From Clostridia bacterium (GTDB lineage: Bacteria > Bacillota > Clostridia > Oscillospirales > CAG-382), in NCBI GenBank assembly GCA_017447445.1, contig JAFSNK010000038.1, forward strand, positions 24,614 to 88,613: a stretch of 64,000 bases of DNA, in the 5' to 3' direction. This document shows, one piece after another, positions 40,474-49,282 of the stretch (within the stretch, counting starts at the first letter, position 1; every line of letters begins with the position of its first letter). The notes under the pieces were generated by a model that was not told the DNA's origin, did no database searches, and was given only the letters and a program-made list of their open reading frames with translations. A program made the position numbers and the translations under genes.

Positions 40474-41196
40474 ATGTCCGGACATTCCAAATGGAAAAAT
40501 ATAATGCACAAAAAAGAGAAGACCGACGCGCAGAGGGCAAAGGTCTTTACCAAAATAGGAAAGGAAATGGCGATGGCGGTGCGCGACGGCGGACCGGAAC
40601 CCACGTCCAACACCCGCCTGCGCGACCTTATCGCCAAGGCGAAGAGTCTTAACGTCCCCAACGACAATATCGAGCGCATAATCAAAAAAGCGTCCGGCGC
40701 GGACGGAGTTCAGTACGAATCGGTGCAGTACGAGGGCTACGGCCCCGGCGGAGTCGCAGTTATCGTAGAAGCGGCTACGGACAACCGCAACCGCACGGCG
40801 GGCGATATTAGGCACTATTTCGATAAATTCGGGGGCAACCTCGGCACCACCGGATGCGTTTCCTATCTGTTCGCCGAAAAGGGCGTTATCGTCGTTTCCG
40901 GCGTGAAGGACGAGGACGAGTTTATGGAAGCCGCGCTGGATTGCGGCGCACTGGACTTCAGCGTGGAAGGCGACACCGGCGAGGTGTTCACCGACTTAAG
41001 CGAGATATCTTCCGTGCGCGAAGCGCTTGAAGGCGCCGGATACACAGTCGAATCCGCCGATCCGGAAAGGATACCCTCCAATTACGTCCGTCTGGACAAC
41101 GAGGAGCATATCGAAAAGATGAACAAGCTTCTGGAAGTGCTGGAGGACAACGATGACGTCACCGAAGTCTGGCACAACTGGGACGAAGAGGAATGA
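40474..41196 (+). CDS. yebC: YebC/PmpR family protein (TACO1-like)
   Basis: A 240-residue YebC protein with the hallmark N-terminus MSGHSKWKNIMHKKEKTDAQ and YEGYGPGGVAVIVE with TDNRNRT. Long annotated as a DNA-binding regulator; recent work on the family connects YebC proteins to translation of proline-rich sequences on the ribosome. The length is normal. It lies 88 bases after argS with its own AAGGAG site and overlaps nadD by four bases, so it probably heads a unit with nadD-yqeK-rsfS. Confidence 0.95.
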   Translation: MSGHSKWKNIMHKKEKTDAQRAKVFTKIGKEMAMAVRDGGPEPTSNTRLRDLIAKAKSLNVPNDNIERIIKKASGADGVQYESVQYEGYGPGGVAVIVEAATDNRNRTAGDIRHYFDKFGGNLGTTGCVSYLFAEKGVIVVSGVKDEDEFMEAALDCGALDFSVEGDTGEVFTDLSEISSVREALEGAGYTVESADPERIPSNYVRLDNEEHIEKMNKLLEVLEDNDDVTEVWHNWDEEE

Positions 41197-41774
41197 GACG
41201 CGGCAGGATAGGCGTTTTCGGCGGCAGCTTCGACCCGGTGCACAAAGGGCACGTCGCCGTGGCGAAGAGCTTTATCGAAGAAGTCGGTCTGGACCTGCTG
41301 TACGTCGTGCCGACCTACGTTTCGCCGCTTAAAAACGCGCTCACGGCGCCGCCGGAGGACAGGATAAATATGCTGCGGTTAGCGTTTGAGGACGCCGGGA
41401 AGGTGATCATCAGCCGGATCGAGCTTAAACGCGAGGGCGTGAGCTACACGCGCGACACCGTGGCGGAGCTGCGCGCCATGCATCCGCACAGCCGCATATA
41501 TTACCTTATCGGCGACGACTGGCTTGCCGGATTCACCCGCTGGAAGGACTACGGTTATATCCTCGACAACGTGCGGCTCACAGTCGCGAACCGCAGCGGC
41601 AGGGACCTCGGGCGGGAGGCGGCGGAGTTTTACCGGCAGACCGGGAAGCGCGCGCTTCTGCTTAAAAACGAAGTAAAAATCATATCGTCCGGCGGATTCC
41701 GGGAATCGCGCGATTTTTCGCTGCTCCCCCCCGCCGTGAGCGATTATATAAAAGAAAGGGGACTGTACGAATGA
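41193..41774 (+). CDS. nadD: Nicotinate-nucleotide adenylyltransferase
   Basis: Makes deamido-NAD from nicotinate mononucleotide and ATP. The 193-residue protein has the nucleotidyltransferase motif GGSFDPVHKGH (10-20; His17 and His20) and near the end ISSGGFRESRD, where the family usually has ISSTxIR, so the second ATP motif is altered. It overlaps yebC and yqeK by four bases each. The nadD-yqeK-rsfS order is conserved across Bacillota. Confidence 0.94.
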   Translation: MRRGRIGVFGGSFDPVHKGHVAVAKSFIEEVGLDLLYVVPTYVSPLKNALTAPPEDRINMLRLAFEDAGKVIISRIELKREGVSYTRDTVAELRAMHPHSRIYYLIGDDWLAGFTRWKDYGYILDNVRLTVANRSGRDLGREAAEFYRQTGKRALLLKNEVKIISSGGFRESRDFSLLPPAVSDYIKERGLYE

Positions 41775-42388
41775 TACGCGCCGACGACATACTTTCCGCG
41801 CTCGAGGTATCCGAAAAGCGTCTTAAACACACGTTGGGCGTCGCCGAGTGCGCAAAAAAGCTTGCGCGCACGCATTTCCCCGCGCTGGACATAAAAGAAG
41901 TCGAGCTTGCGGCGCTTATGCACGATTTTACAAAGGAATACTCCATCGAACGCCAGTACGAGCTTTGCAGATACTACGGTATAACGCTTTCGGAGGACGA
42001 ACGCCTGGAGCCCAAGCTTATACATTCCAAAACCGCCGCCGCGATAGCCGACGAACGGTTCGGGCTTTCGAAAGAGGCGTGCAGCGCGATCTACTGGCAC
42101 ACCACCGGGCGCGCCGCGATGACCGGGTTCGAAACGGTGATATATCTTGCCGATTACATAGAGGAATACCGCGAAGACCCCGCGTGCGTGCGATTGCGCG
42201 AGTTTTACGAAAAACGGCTCGCAAAGGAAAAGGACCCGTACGCCGCGCTTGTCAAAACGCTGGTAAAGTCCTTCGACACCACCATAAAATTCCTGCTCGA
42301 ATCGGGAAAGACCATCTGCGGCCCCACCGTTACGGCGAGGAACTACTATATTCGCGCGCTGAACGCGCTGAACGGAGAAAACAAATGA
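41771..42388 (+). CDS. yqeK: HD-domain Ap4A hydrolase (YqeK)
   Basis: A 205-residue HD-superfamily metal phosphohydrolase. His20 and the HD pair His51-Asp52 (LMHDFTKEY) are the metal ligands, with HSKTAAAIAD and IYWHTTGRAAM supplying later histidines. YqeK proteins are symmetric diadenosine tetraphosphate hydrolases that yield two ADP. Its TGA overlaps the rsfS start (ATGA). Confidence 0.93.
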   Translation: MIRADDILSALEVSEKRLKHTLGVAECAKKLARTHFPALDIKEVELAALMHDFTKEYSIERQYELCRYYGITLSEDERLEPKLIHSKTAAAIADERFGLSKEACSAIYWHTTGRAAMTGFETVIYLADYIEEYREDPACVRLREFYEKRLAKEKDPYAALVKTLVKSFDTTIKFLLESGKTICGPTVTARNYYIRALNALNGENK

Positions 42389-42741
42389 AGGAAGACAAAA
42401 TGCAGAAAGAACAGGCGCTGGAGCTTGCCAACGTCGCCGCGAGGATACTCGACGACAAAAAGGGAATGGACGTTACCGTGATCGAAGTCGGCGACAAGAC
42501 CGTTATAGCCGATTACTTCGTGCTTTGCACCGGGACCTCGAACACGCACGTGCGCGCGCTTGCCGACGAGCTGGAATTCAAGCTGCGCGAGGAAGAGGGC
42601 GCGGAGCCGAATCACATAGAGGGCGCGGAGGGCAACGTGTGGACGCTGCTCGACTACGGCGCCGTGGTGGTGCATATCTTCACCGCCAAGGGCAGGGAGT
42701 TTTATAAGCTCGAACGGCTCTGGGGCGGCGACGCGGTGTGA
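42385..42741 (+). CDS. rsfS: Ribosome silencing factor RsfS
   Basis: 118 residues from ATG 42385, overlapping the yqeK stop; an in-frame ATG at 42400 with a GGAAG site is an alternative start. The sequence is typical RsfS: AADYFVLCTG-like IADYFVLCTGTSNTHVRALA, then GWVLLDYG-like NVWTLLDYGAVVVHIF and REFYKLERLWG. It binds ribosomal protein uL14 and blocks subunit joining when nutrients are low. Confidence 0.94.
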   Translation: MKEDKMQKEQALELANVAARILDDKKGMDVTVIEVGDKTVIADYFVLCTGTSNTHVRALADELEFKLREEEGAEPNHIEGAEGNVWTLLDYGAVVVHIFTAKGREFYKLERLWGGDAV

Positions 42742-42777
42742 ACCGCGATAAGAATACGAAATAAAGAAGGCGGTTTT

Positions 42778-45186
42778 ATGAAAAACGATTTCAGAACGAT
42801 AGAGAAAAAATGGCAGTCCCGCTGGGAAGCGGAACAGATCTTCCGCGCCGCCGACCCGGGCGAGCCGGGCAGCGAAAAGCCGAAATTCTACGCGCTGGTG
42901 GAGTTTCCCTACCCAAGCGGCGCCGGAATGCACGTCGGGCATATAAAGGCGTATTCGAGCCTGGAAGTGATATCCCGCAAGCGCAGGATGCAGGGCTATA
43001 ACGTGCTGTTCCCGATGGGCTTCGACGCGTTCGGGCTCCCCACGGAGAACTACGCGATAAAGACGGGGATGCACCCCCGCGCCGTTACCGACAAGAACAT
43101 CGCAAAGTTCACCTCGCAGCTCAAACAGGTCGGGTTCGCGCTCGACTGGTCGCGCGTGGTCGACACCACCGAGACCGATTACTACAAATGGACGCAGTGG
43201 ATATTCCTTAAAATGTTCGAGCACGGGCTGGTCTTCCGCGACACCGCGCTGGTCAACTACTGCCCCAACTGCAAGGTCGTGCTTTCCAACGAGGATTCGC
43301 AGGGCGGTAAGTGTGACGTATGCCATAGCGATATAATCCAGAAATCCAAGGACGTGTGGTATCTGCGCATCACCGAATACGCCGATAAGCTGCTTAAAGG
43401 GCTGGACGAGGTGGATTACCCCGGCAACATAAAACAACAGCAGATAAACTGGATCGGCAGGTCGGAGGGCGCTTTCGTCAACTTCGGGTTAAAGGATACC
43501 GAAGAAAAACTGCGCATCTACACCACACGCCCGGATACGCTGTTCGGCGTTACCTTTATGGTAATGGCGCCGGAGCATCCGCTTATCGACAAATACTCCG
43601 CAAGGATCGCGAATATGGCGGCGGTGGAGGATTACCGCCGCGAATGCGCCAAGAAGACCGAGTTCGACAGGACGCAGATGAATAAGGACAAGACCGGGCT
43701 CAAGCTGGAAGGTCTTTCCGCGATAAACCCGCTTACGGGCAGGAAAATACCCGTTTATATCGCCGATTACGTTATGATGGGCTACGGCACCGGAGCGATA
43801 ATGGCGGTCCCCGCGCACGACCAGCGCGACTGGGAGTTCGCAAAGAAATTCGGCATTGAAATAATCGAAGTCATAAAGGGCGGCGATATCGAAAAAGAGG
43901 CCTACGCCGGCGACGGCGAAATGGTCAATTCCGGCTTCCTCAACGGATTCACCAACAAAAAGGATTCCATCCGCCGCGCGATAGAAGAGCTGGAAAAGCT
44001 CGGCGCCGGAGAGGGCGGCGTGCAGTATAAAATGAAGGACTGGGCGTTCAACCGCCAGCGCTACTGGGGCGAACCGATCCCGATAATCCACTGCCCGCGC
44101 TGCGGAATGGTCCCCGTGCCATACGAAGAACTCCCGCTTTGCCTGCCGGAAATGAAGGAGTTCGCGCCCGGGACGGGCGGCGAATCGCCTTTGGCGCGCG
44201 TGCCGGAGTTCGTGAACTGCAAATGCCCGCGCTGCGGCGGCGAAGCCAAGCGCGAAACGGATACGATGCCCCAGTGGGCGGGCAGCTCGTGGTACTTCCT
44301 GCGCTATACCGACCCGCACAACGACGAATGCCTTGCCGACCCGGAGAAGTTAAAATACTGGCTCCCCGTCGACTGGTACAACGGCGGTATGGAGCACGTT
44401 ACGCGGCATATGATCTATTCCCGCTTCTGGCATAAGTTCCTTTATGACATCGGCGCCGTCCCCACCGACGAACCCTATGCGAAGCGCACCGCGCAGGGGC
44501 TTATTTTGGGCCCCGACGGCGAAAAAATGAGCAAATCGCGCGGGAACGTGGTCGACCCGCTGGACGTGGTGAACGAATTCGGCGCCGACGTGCTGCGCAC
44601 CTACGTGCTGTTTATGGGCGATTACGGCTCCGCCGCGCCCTGGTCGCAAAGCAGCGTCCGCGGCTGCTCCCGCTTCATCGAACGCTTCGCCGCGCTCGAC
44701 GGGATGATCGGCAAACCGCAGGACAAGCTCGTCCGCTCGCTGCACAAGACGGTGAAAAAGGTCACCGAGGATATCGAAAGCATGAAGTTCAACACCGCCA
44801 TCGCCGCGATGATGAGCTTTATCAACGAGGTCTACGACGCCGGCTCGATAGATAAGGATTCGCTTTCCGCGCTCACACGCGCGCTCTGCCCCTTCGCCCC
44901 GCATATCTGCGAGGAGATGTGGGAGCGCATCGGCGGCAAGGGGCTCTGCTCCGTCGCGCCGTGGCCGGAATATGACGAAGCGCTTACCGTCGACGACGAA
45001 AAGGAAATAGCCGTTCAGGTCTGCGGCAGACTGCGCGGCACCCTGCTCATCCCCGCCGGAAGCGAAGAGGACGCCGTTTGGGAAATGATAGCTTCCAAGC
45101 CGGAGTTCGCGCCGTTCCTGGAGGGCAAGACAGTCATCAAGAAGATCTACGTAAAAGACAGATTATTCAACGTCGTGGTGAAATAA
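42778..45186 (+). CDS. leuS: Leucine--tRNA ligase
   Basis: An 802-residue class I synthetase. Visible are the HIGH motif as MHVGH (51-55) after FPYPSG, a zinc-knuckle pair CPNCKVVL and KCDVCHSD (about 162-182), and the CP1 editing domain with TTRPDTLFGVTF. A second cysteine pair (CPRCG twice) lies in the catalytic core. KMSKS is intact at about 584-588, followed by the anticodon-binding and C-terminal domains. It is somewhat shorter than the E. coli enzyme (860) but complete. The gene has its own AAGGCGG site 37 bases after rsfS. Confidence 0.97.
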   Translation: MKNDFRTIEKKWQSRWEAEQIFRAADPGEPGSEKPKFYALVEFPYPSGAGMHVGHIKAYSSLEVISRKRRMQGYNVLFPMGFDAFGLPTENYAIKTGMHPRAVTDKNIAKFTSQLKQVGFALDWSRVVDTTETDYYKWTQWIFLKMFEHGLVFRDTALVNYCPNCKVVLSNEDSQGGKCDVCHSDIIQKSKDVWYLRITEYADKLLKGLDEVDYPGNIKQQQINWIGRSEGAFVNFGLKDTEEKLRIYTTRPDTLFGVTFMVMAPEHPLIDKYSARIANMAAVEDYRRECAKKTEFDRTQMNKDKTGLKLEGLSAINPLTGRKIPVYIADYVMMGYGTGAIMAVPAHDQRDWEFAKKFGIEIIEVIKGGDIEKEAYAGDGEMVNSGFLNGFTNKKDSIRRAIEELEKLGAGEGGVQYKMKDWAFNRQRYWGEPIPIIHCPRCGMVPVPYEELPLCLPEMKEFAPGTGGESPLARVPEFVNCKCPRCGGEAKRETDTMPQWAGSSWYFLRYTDPHNDECLADPEKLKYWLPVDWYNGGMEHVTRHMIYSRFWHKFLYDIGAVPTDEPYAKRTAQGLILGPDGEKMSKSRGNVVDPLDVVNEFGADVLRTYVLFMGDYGSAAPWSQSSVRGCSRFIERFAALDGMIGKPQDKLVRSLHKTVKKVTEDIESMKFNTAIAAMMSFINEVYDAGSIDKDSLSALTRALCPFAPHICEEMWERIGGKGLCSVAPWPEYDEALTVDDEKEIAVQVCGRLRGTLLIPAGSEEDAVWEMIASKPEFAPFLEGKTVIKKIYVKDRLFNVVVK

Positions 45187-45199
45187 AAGGAGTTTTGTT

Positions 45200-45925
45200 A
45201 TGAAAGACACCGTTAAGATCAACAAAGGCAACGCCAAAATAGTCGCGCACCGCGGGCTTTCCGGCATCGAGCGCGAAAACACCTGCTCTGCGTTCGTGGC
45301 GGCGGGCAACCGCAGCTATTTCGGCATCGAGACCGACGTCCGCGCCACAAAGGACGGCAAATACGTCCTTCTGCACGACGACACCACCGAGCGCTGCGGC
45401 ATCGACGTTTTGACGCCCTCGCAGTGTACGCTGCAGACCATACAGTCCGTGGTGCTTAAAGATAAGGACGAAAAACGCGGCAGAGTCGATCTGCGCGTTC
45501 CCGAAATGGTCGATTACATCCGCATCTGCGAAAAATACGGCAAGGTCGGCGTGCTGGAGTTCAAGGGTATGTATACCGAGGAGCAGATGAAAGAGATCGT
45601 GGAGATCATAAAGGCGGAATACAGCCCGGAAAATATGATCTTCATCTCCTTCGCCTTCGAAAACCTCGTTACCCTGCGTTCCGTCTGCCCGGAGGCGCAC
45701 TGCCAGTTCCTCACAGGCGAGTATAAGGAGGAGATACTTCAAAAGCTCGTCGAGCACAAGATGGGCATAGATATCTGGTCCGGCGCGCTTACGGAGGAAG
45801 CTCAGGTCCGCCGTATGCTGGAGCTCGGCATCGAAGTGAACGTCTGGACCGTCGATAACCCTGAGCTCGCGGAAAAACTCATCTCCTGGGGCGTGCAGTT
45901 CATCACCTCGAACATTCTGGAATAA
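45200..45925 (+). CDS. Glycerophosphodiester phosphodiesterase
   Basis: A 241-residue single-domain GDPD that hydrolyses glycerophosphodiesters to glycerol-3-phosphate and an alcohol. The active-site residues are visible: His17-Arg18 in VAHRG, Glu44 and Asp46 in GIETDVR, and His59 in LLHDDTTER. It has no signal peptide, so it acts in the cytoplasm. It starts 13 bases after leuS with an AAGGAG site and is followed by a bidirectional terminator, so it is the last gene of this transcript. Confidence 0.93.
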   Translation: MKDTVKINKGNAKIVAHRGLSGIERENTCSAFVAAGNRSYFGIETDVRATKDGKYVLLHDDTTERCGIDVLTPSQCTLQTIQSVVLKDKDEKRGRVDLRVPEMVDYIRICEKYGKVGVLEFKGMYTEEQMKEIVEIIKAEYSPENMIFISFAFENLVTLRSVCPEAHCQFLTGEYKEEILQKLVEHKMGIDIWSGALTEEAQVRRMLELGIEVNVWTVDNPELAEKLISWGVQFITSNILE

Positions 45926-45939
45926 AAACGGCACAGATC

Positions 45940-45974
45940 AAAAACGGAAGAGGGAAACGCCTCTTCCGTTTTTA
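45940..45974. terminator. Bidirectional terminator between the phosphodiesterase and dapA
   Basis: AACGGAAGAGG (45943-45953) pairs perfectly with CCTCTTCCGTT (45960-45970) around a six-base loop, with A-run and T-run on the flanks. Confidence 0.88.
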
Positions 45975-45985
45975 TTCGGCGCGCG

Positions 45986-46852
45986 TCAGAGCAGCTCGAA
46001 AAGCGGCTTTTCGTATTGCTTCGAAAGCGGGGTGAGCGGCGCGCGGAGCAGGTTTTTGCAAAGCCCCATCCCGCACAGCGCGGCTTTTACCGGGATGGGG
46101 TTCACCTCCGAAAAAAGCGCGTCGGCAAGCGGCAAAAGCTTTGTCTGCAGCGCGGCGGCGGCTTTTACGTCCCCCTGCGCGAACAGGCGGCAAAGCGCGC
46201 GCACCTGCGCCGGGCGGATGTTCGCCAGCACGGATATGGCGCCCGCGCCGCCCAGCGAAAGCACCGGGAGTATAAGTTGGTCGTTTCCGCAATACACCGG
46301 GAACCCGGCGCCGCATTCCGCGATGATCCGCGCCGTCCCGGTTATATCGCCGCAGTCCTTTATCCCCGCGGCAAGCGGCAGGGAGGCGATTTTTTTCGCC
46401 GTCCCGGGCGATACGCTCACCCCCGTGCGCGAAGGCACGCTGTAGGCGATGAACGGCAGCCCGCCGGCTTCCGAGACCTCCGCAAAGTATTTCACCAGCC
46501 CGTCCGGCGTGCATTTGTTGTAATATGGCGTAACGATCAGAAGCGCGTCCGCCCCAGCCGCGCGCGCGTCCGCGGCGAACTTTTTCGCTTTCTCCGTGTC
46601 GTTGCACCCCGCCCCCGCGATAAGCGGGACTCTGCCGTCTATCCGCTCCGCCGCGAACGCGACCAGCTTTTTCCGTTCGGCGCGGGTAAGCGTCGGCGCT
46701 TCTCCGGTGGTGCCGCAAACCACCAGCGCGTCTATGCCGTTTTCAAGCTGAAAGTCCAGAAGTCCGCCGAACGACCTGTAATCTATCCCTTTTTCGTCAA
46801 AAGGCGTCGCCAGCGCCGTCGCCGCGCCGGAGAATATCGGTTTTTGCGTCAA
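45986..46852 (-). CDS. dapA: 4-hydroxy-tetrahydrodipicolinate synthase
   Basis: A 288-residue class I aldolase condensing pyruvate and aspartate semialdehyde in the lysine/diaminopimelate pathway, which in spore formers also feeds dipicolinate. Active-site residues are visible: Thr48-Thr49 in CGTTGEAPT, Tyr137 in IAYSVPSRTG and the Schiff-base Lys165 in GIKDC. The start is a TTG with AAGGAG upstream. It stands alone, divergent from queA. DHDPS-family aldolases with other substrates look similar, but all key residues here fit DapA. Confidence 0.9.
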   Translation of the reverse strand: MTQKPIFSGAATALATPFDEKGIDYRSFGGLLDFQLENGIDALVVCGTTGEAPTLTRAERKKLVAFAAERIDGRVPLIAGAGCNDTEKAKKFAADARAAGADALLIVTPYYNKCTPDGLVKYFAEVSEAGGLPFIAYSVPSRTGVSVSPGTAKKIASLPLAAGIKDCGDITGTARIIAECGAGFPVYCGNDQLILPVLSLGGAGAISVLANIRPAQVRALCRLFAQGDVKAAAALQTKLLPLADALFSEVNPIPVKAALCGMGLCKNLLRAPLTPLSKQYEKPLFELL

Positions 46853-46868
46853 TTATTCTCGCTCCTTA

Positions 46869-46897
46869 TTGAAAAATCGTCCGTGTTGTTGTATAAT
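46869..46897 (+). promoter_or_regulatory. Promoter of queA
   Basis: TTGAAA (46869-46874), 17-base spacer, TATAAT (46892-46897). It sits close to the start of the divergent dapA gene, so the dapA and queA control regions overlap in this 100-base gap. Confidence 0.65.
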
Positions 46898-46952
46898 TGT
46901 ATAATGTAATACACATTCAAAGTATATTCTTTTTTCGGTAAACGGTGATATT

Positions 46953-47990
46953 ATGGACCTTATGAAACGTTCGAGCTATTATTACGATCTTCCGCAGGAG
47001 CTTATCGCGCAGACTCCCGCCGAAAAGCGCGATTCTTCGCGTCTGCTCTGCCTTTCCCGCGGGGACGGGAGCATACGCCACGCGGTGTTTCACGATATAG
47101 CGGATATGCTTCGCCCCGGCGACTGCCTTGTTATAAACGACACGAAGGTGATCCCCGCGCGGCTGTTCGGCAAAGCGGATGGGCGCGAGGGCGAGATAGA
47201 AACGGTGCTTCTTTCCCGCACGGAGGAAGGCGGCGACAGTTGGAAGTGCCTTACCCGCCCCGGCAAAAAAACCAAACCCGGCGCGAGGATAGTTTATTCC
47301 GACGAGCTTTCCGGCACCGTTACCGACGTGCTGGAGGACGGCGTCCGCGTGATAAAGTTCGAATATTCCGGCGTGTTCGCCGAAATACTCGACCGCGTCG
47401 GAGTTATGCCGCTTCCGCCTTATATAAAGCGCAAATTAGAGGATAAGGACCGCTATCAGACGGTCTACGCCCGCACCGACGGCAGCGCCGCCGCGCCCAC
47501 CGCGGGGCTGCATTTCACAAACGAGCTGCTTGCCGAACTGGAAGCAAAGGGCGTGCGGATCGCAAGGGTGCTGCTGCACGTCGGGCTGGGGACCTTCCGC
47601 CCGGTGAAGGAGGACGATCTTTCGGCGCATATAATGCATTCGGAGCATATAAAGGTAACGCCCGAGGCGGCGGACCTTATTAACGAAACCCACGCAAACG
47701 GCGGCAGGGTAATAGCGGTCGGCACCACCTGCGTCCGCACGCTGGAAACGGTTTGCGGCGAAGACGGGCTGGTGCGCCCCTACGAGGGCGAGACCTCGAT
47801 CTTCATACACCCCGGCGTTCCCTTCCGCTGCGTCGACGCGCTCATAACCAACTTCCACCTGCCGGAAAGCACGCTGATAATGCTGGTGTGCGCCTTCGCC
47901 GGGTACGAAAACACCATGCGCGCCTACCGTGAGGCGGTTAAAGAGAAATACCGGTTCTTCTCCTTCGGCGACGCGATGTTCATCGGATAA
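46953..47990 (+). CDS. queA: tRNA preQ1(34) S-adenosylmethionine ribosyltransferase-isomerase
   Basis: A 345-residue enzyme that transfers the ribosyl part of SAM to preQ1 at tRNA position 34, forming epoxyqueuosine. Full-length QueA signatures are present: YYYDLPQELIAQTPAEKRDSS (split around LIAQ), LVINDTKVIPARLFG, RYQTVYAR, PTAGLHFT, HVGLGTFRPV, GTTCVRTLE and TNFHLPESTL. It is transcribed alone from its own promoter. No other queuosine genes are in the window. Confidence 0.96.
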   Translation: MDLMKRSSYYYDLPQELIAQTPAEKRDSSRLLCLSRGDGSIRHAVFHDIADMLRPGDCLVINDTKVIPARLFGKADGREGEIETVLLSRTEEGGDSWKCLTRPGKKTKPGARIVYSDELSGTVTDVLEDGVRVIKFEYSGVFAEILDRVGVMPLPPYIKRKLEDKDRYQTVYARTDGSAAAPTAGLHFTNELLAELEAKGVRIARVLLHVGLGTFRPVKEDDLSAHIMHSEHIKVTPEAADLINETHANGGRVIAVGTTCVRTLETVCGEDGLVRPYEGETSIFIHPGVPFRCVDALITNFHLPESTLIMLVCAFAGYENTMRAYREAVKEKYRFFSFGDAMFIG

Positions 47991-48016
47991 AAGCGCGCGC
48001 TTTTGCGTTCAAACGA

Positions 48017-48045
48017 TTGACAAAGCGCGCATATTGTGTTAAAAT
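48017..48045 (+). promoter_or_regulatory. Promoter of the flippase-like gene and miaA
   Basis: TTGACA (48017-48022), 17-base spacer, TAAAAT (48040-48045). The leader of about 70 bases that follows is GC-rich and contains two short inverted repeats, ACGCGC/GCGCGT (48065-48082) and the palindrome GCGAAGCTTCGC (48088-48099). Confidence 0.7.
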
Positions 48046-48121
48046 ACATTGATTAAGTATTTTTACGCGCGCGTGTGCGCGTGCGGGGCGAAGCTTCGCG
48101 CCCGGGACCGGAAGAGTGTTT

Positions 48122-49282
48122 ATGGATAACAGGCCGCAGGACAATAATACAGAGAATATAACGCCCGGCGCCGCCGAAACGTCTTTCGCTCCCGAACTGC
48201 CGGAGGAAAAAGCGCCCGGAAGACTCAACTGGAAGTACGCTTTGGCGGGGATGGCGCTTCTGGTGGTGCTCGTGGTCGCCACCGTTGCGTTCCTGCAAAA
48301 GGGTTCCGAGCTCGATCTGGCGGTGCTGGCGCCTATGTTCAGGCGCTCGTCGCCCCTGTTCATCGCGCTGGGGTTCCTTTGCCTTTTGTCGCACATATAC
48401 TGCGAGGGCAGGGCGATGGCGGCGGCGGCAAGCGGCATCGGCATAAAGATCGGCCGCGTGCGCTCCACGCTTTACGCGGTGTCGGAGCTGTTCTTCGCCG
48501 CGGTAACGCCCTCCGCTTCGGGCGGACAGCCCGCTGTCGCCTACTTTATGTATAAAGACGGCATAAAGGTCTCCAAATCGTCGGTGATACTGCTCACGAA
48601 CACCCTGCACAGCACGACTTCGCTTTTAACTTTGGGCATACTTACTCTCGCTTTCCGTTATGATTTCATCGCCCGCGAATCGGCGGCGAACGGGACGTTC
48701 AAAATACTTTTCATACTCGGATTCATCGCGAACGTGCTCGGAATGCTCTCCTGCCTGCTGTTCATTTTCGCCCCGGGGCTTATAAAAGCGCTCGGCGTGC
48801 CGCTGTTCCGGCTCCTCGCGAAAATGCGCATAATAAAGGACCTCGATTCGAAGCTGGCTTCGTTCGAAGAATCCCTGCGCGAATACAGGCAGTGCCAGAC
48901 TTCGATAATCCACGCGCCCTGGGCGCAGATAAAAACGTTTTTGTGGAACATCGCTCAGCGCGTAAGCGTCTGCGCCGTGTCCTACTGCATCTACCGCGCG
49001 CTCGGGTTCTCGGAAGCGAGTCTGTTCGACGTGCTGTTCATACAGTTCATCGTTATATTCACCGTCAACGCCATACCGCTTCCCGGTGCCGCCGGCGCCT
49101 CGGAGCTTATCACGCGGGAGCTTTACGTCGGGCTCTACGGCGCGGAGCTCGCGGTCCCTGCGATGCTGTTCTCGCGCACGGTCAGCTTTTACACGCTGGT
49201 GATCGTTTGCGGGCTCGGCACGCTTGTCTATTACCTGCGCGTCCTTCACCGCCGCAAGCGCGCCCCGCGCGATCCGGAATGA
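48122..49282 (+). CDS. Flippase-like membrane protein (UPF0104 / LPG synthase TM domain)
   Basis: 386 residues from ATG 48122; a GTG at 48116 would add two. An acidic N-terminal stretch of about 35 residues precedes about eight membrane segments. Family features are EGRAMAAAASG, FFAAVTPSASGGQPA (the conserved TPxxxGG region), and PLPGAAGASELITRELY near the C-terminus. The fold is that of the MprF flippase half and other UPF0104 proteins, which move lipids across the membrane; the lipid here is unknown, and there is no synthase domain. Its TGA overlaps the ATG of miaA. Confidence 0.87.
   Translation: MDNRPQDNNTENITPGAAETSFAPELPEEKAPGRLNWKYALAGMALLVVLVVATVAFLQKGSELDLAVLAPMFRRSSPLFIALGFLCLLSHIYCEGRAMAAAASGIGIKIGRVRSTLYAVSELFFAAVTPSASGGQPAVAYFMYKDGIKVSKSSVILLTNTLHSTTSLLTLGILTLAFRYDFIARESAANGTFKILFILGFIANVLGMLSCLLFIFAPGLIKALGVPLFRLLAKMRIIKDLDSKLASFEESLREYRQCQTSIIHAPWAQIKTFLWNIAQRVSVCAVSYCIYRALGFSEASLFDVLFIQFIVIFTVNAIPLPGAAGASELITRELYVGLYGAELAVPAMLFSRTVSFYTLVIVCGLGTLVYYLRVLHRRKRAPRDPE

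Noticed and set aside
47989..48004. Terminator AAAAGCGCGCGCTTTT after queA
   Set aside because: It is a palindrome with no loop, so it cannot form a proper terminator hairpin as it stands.
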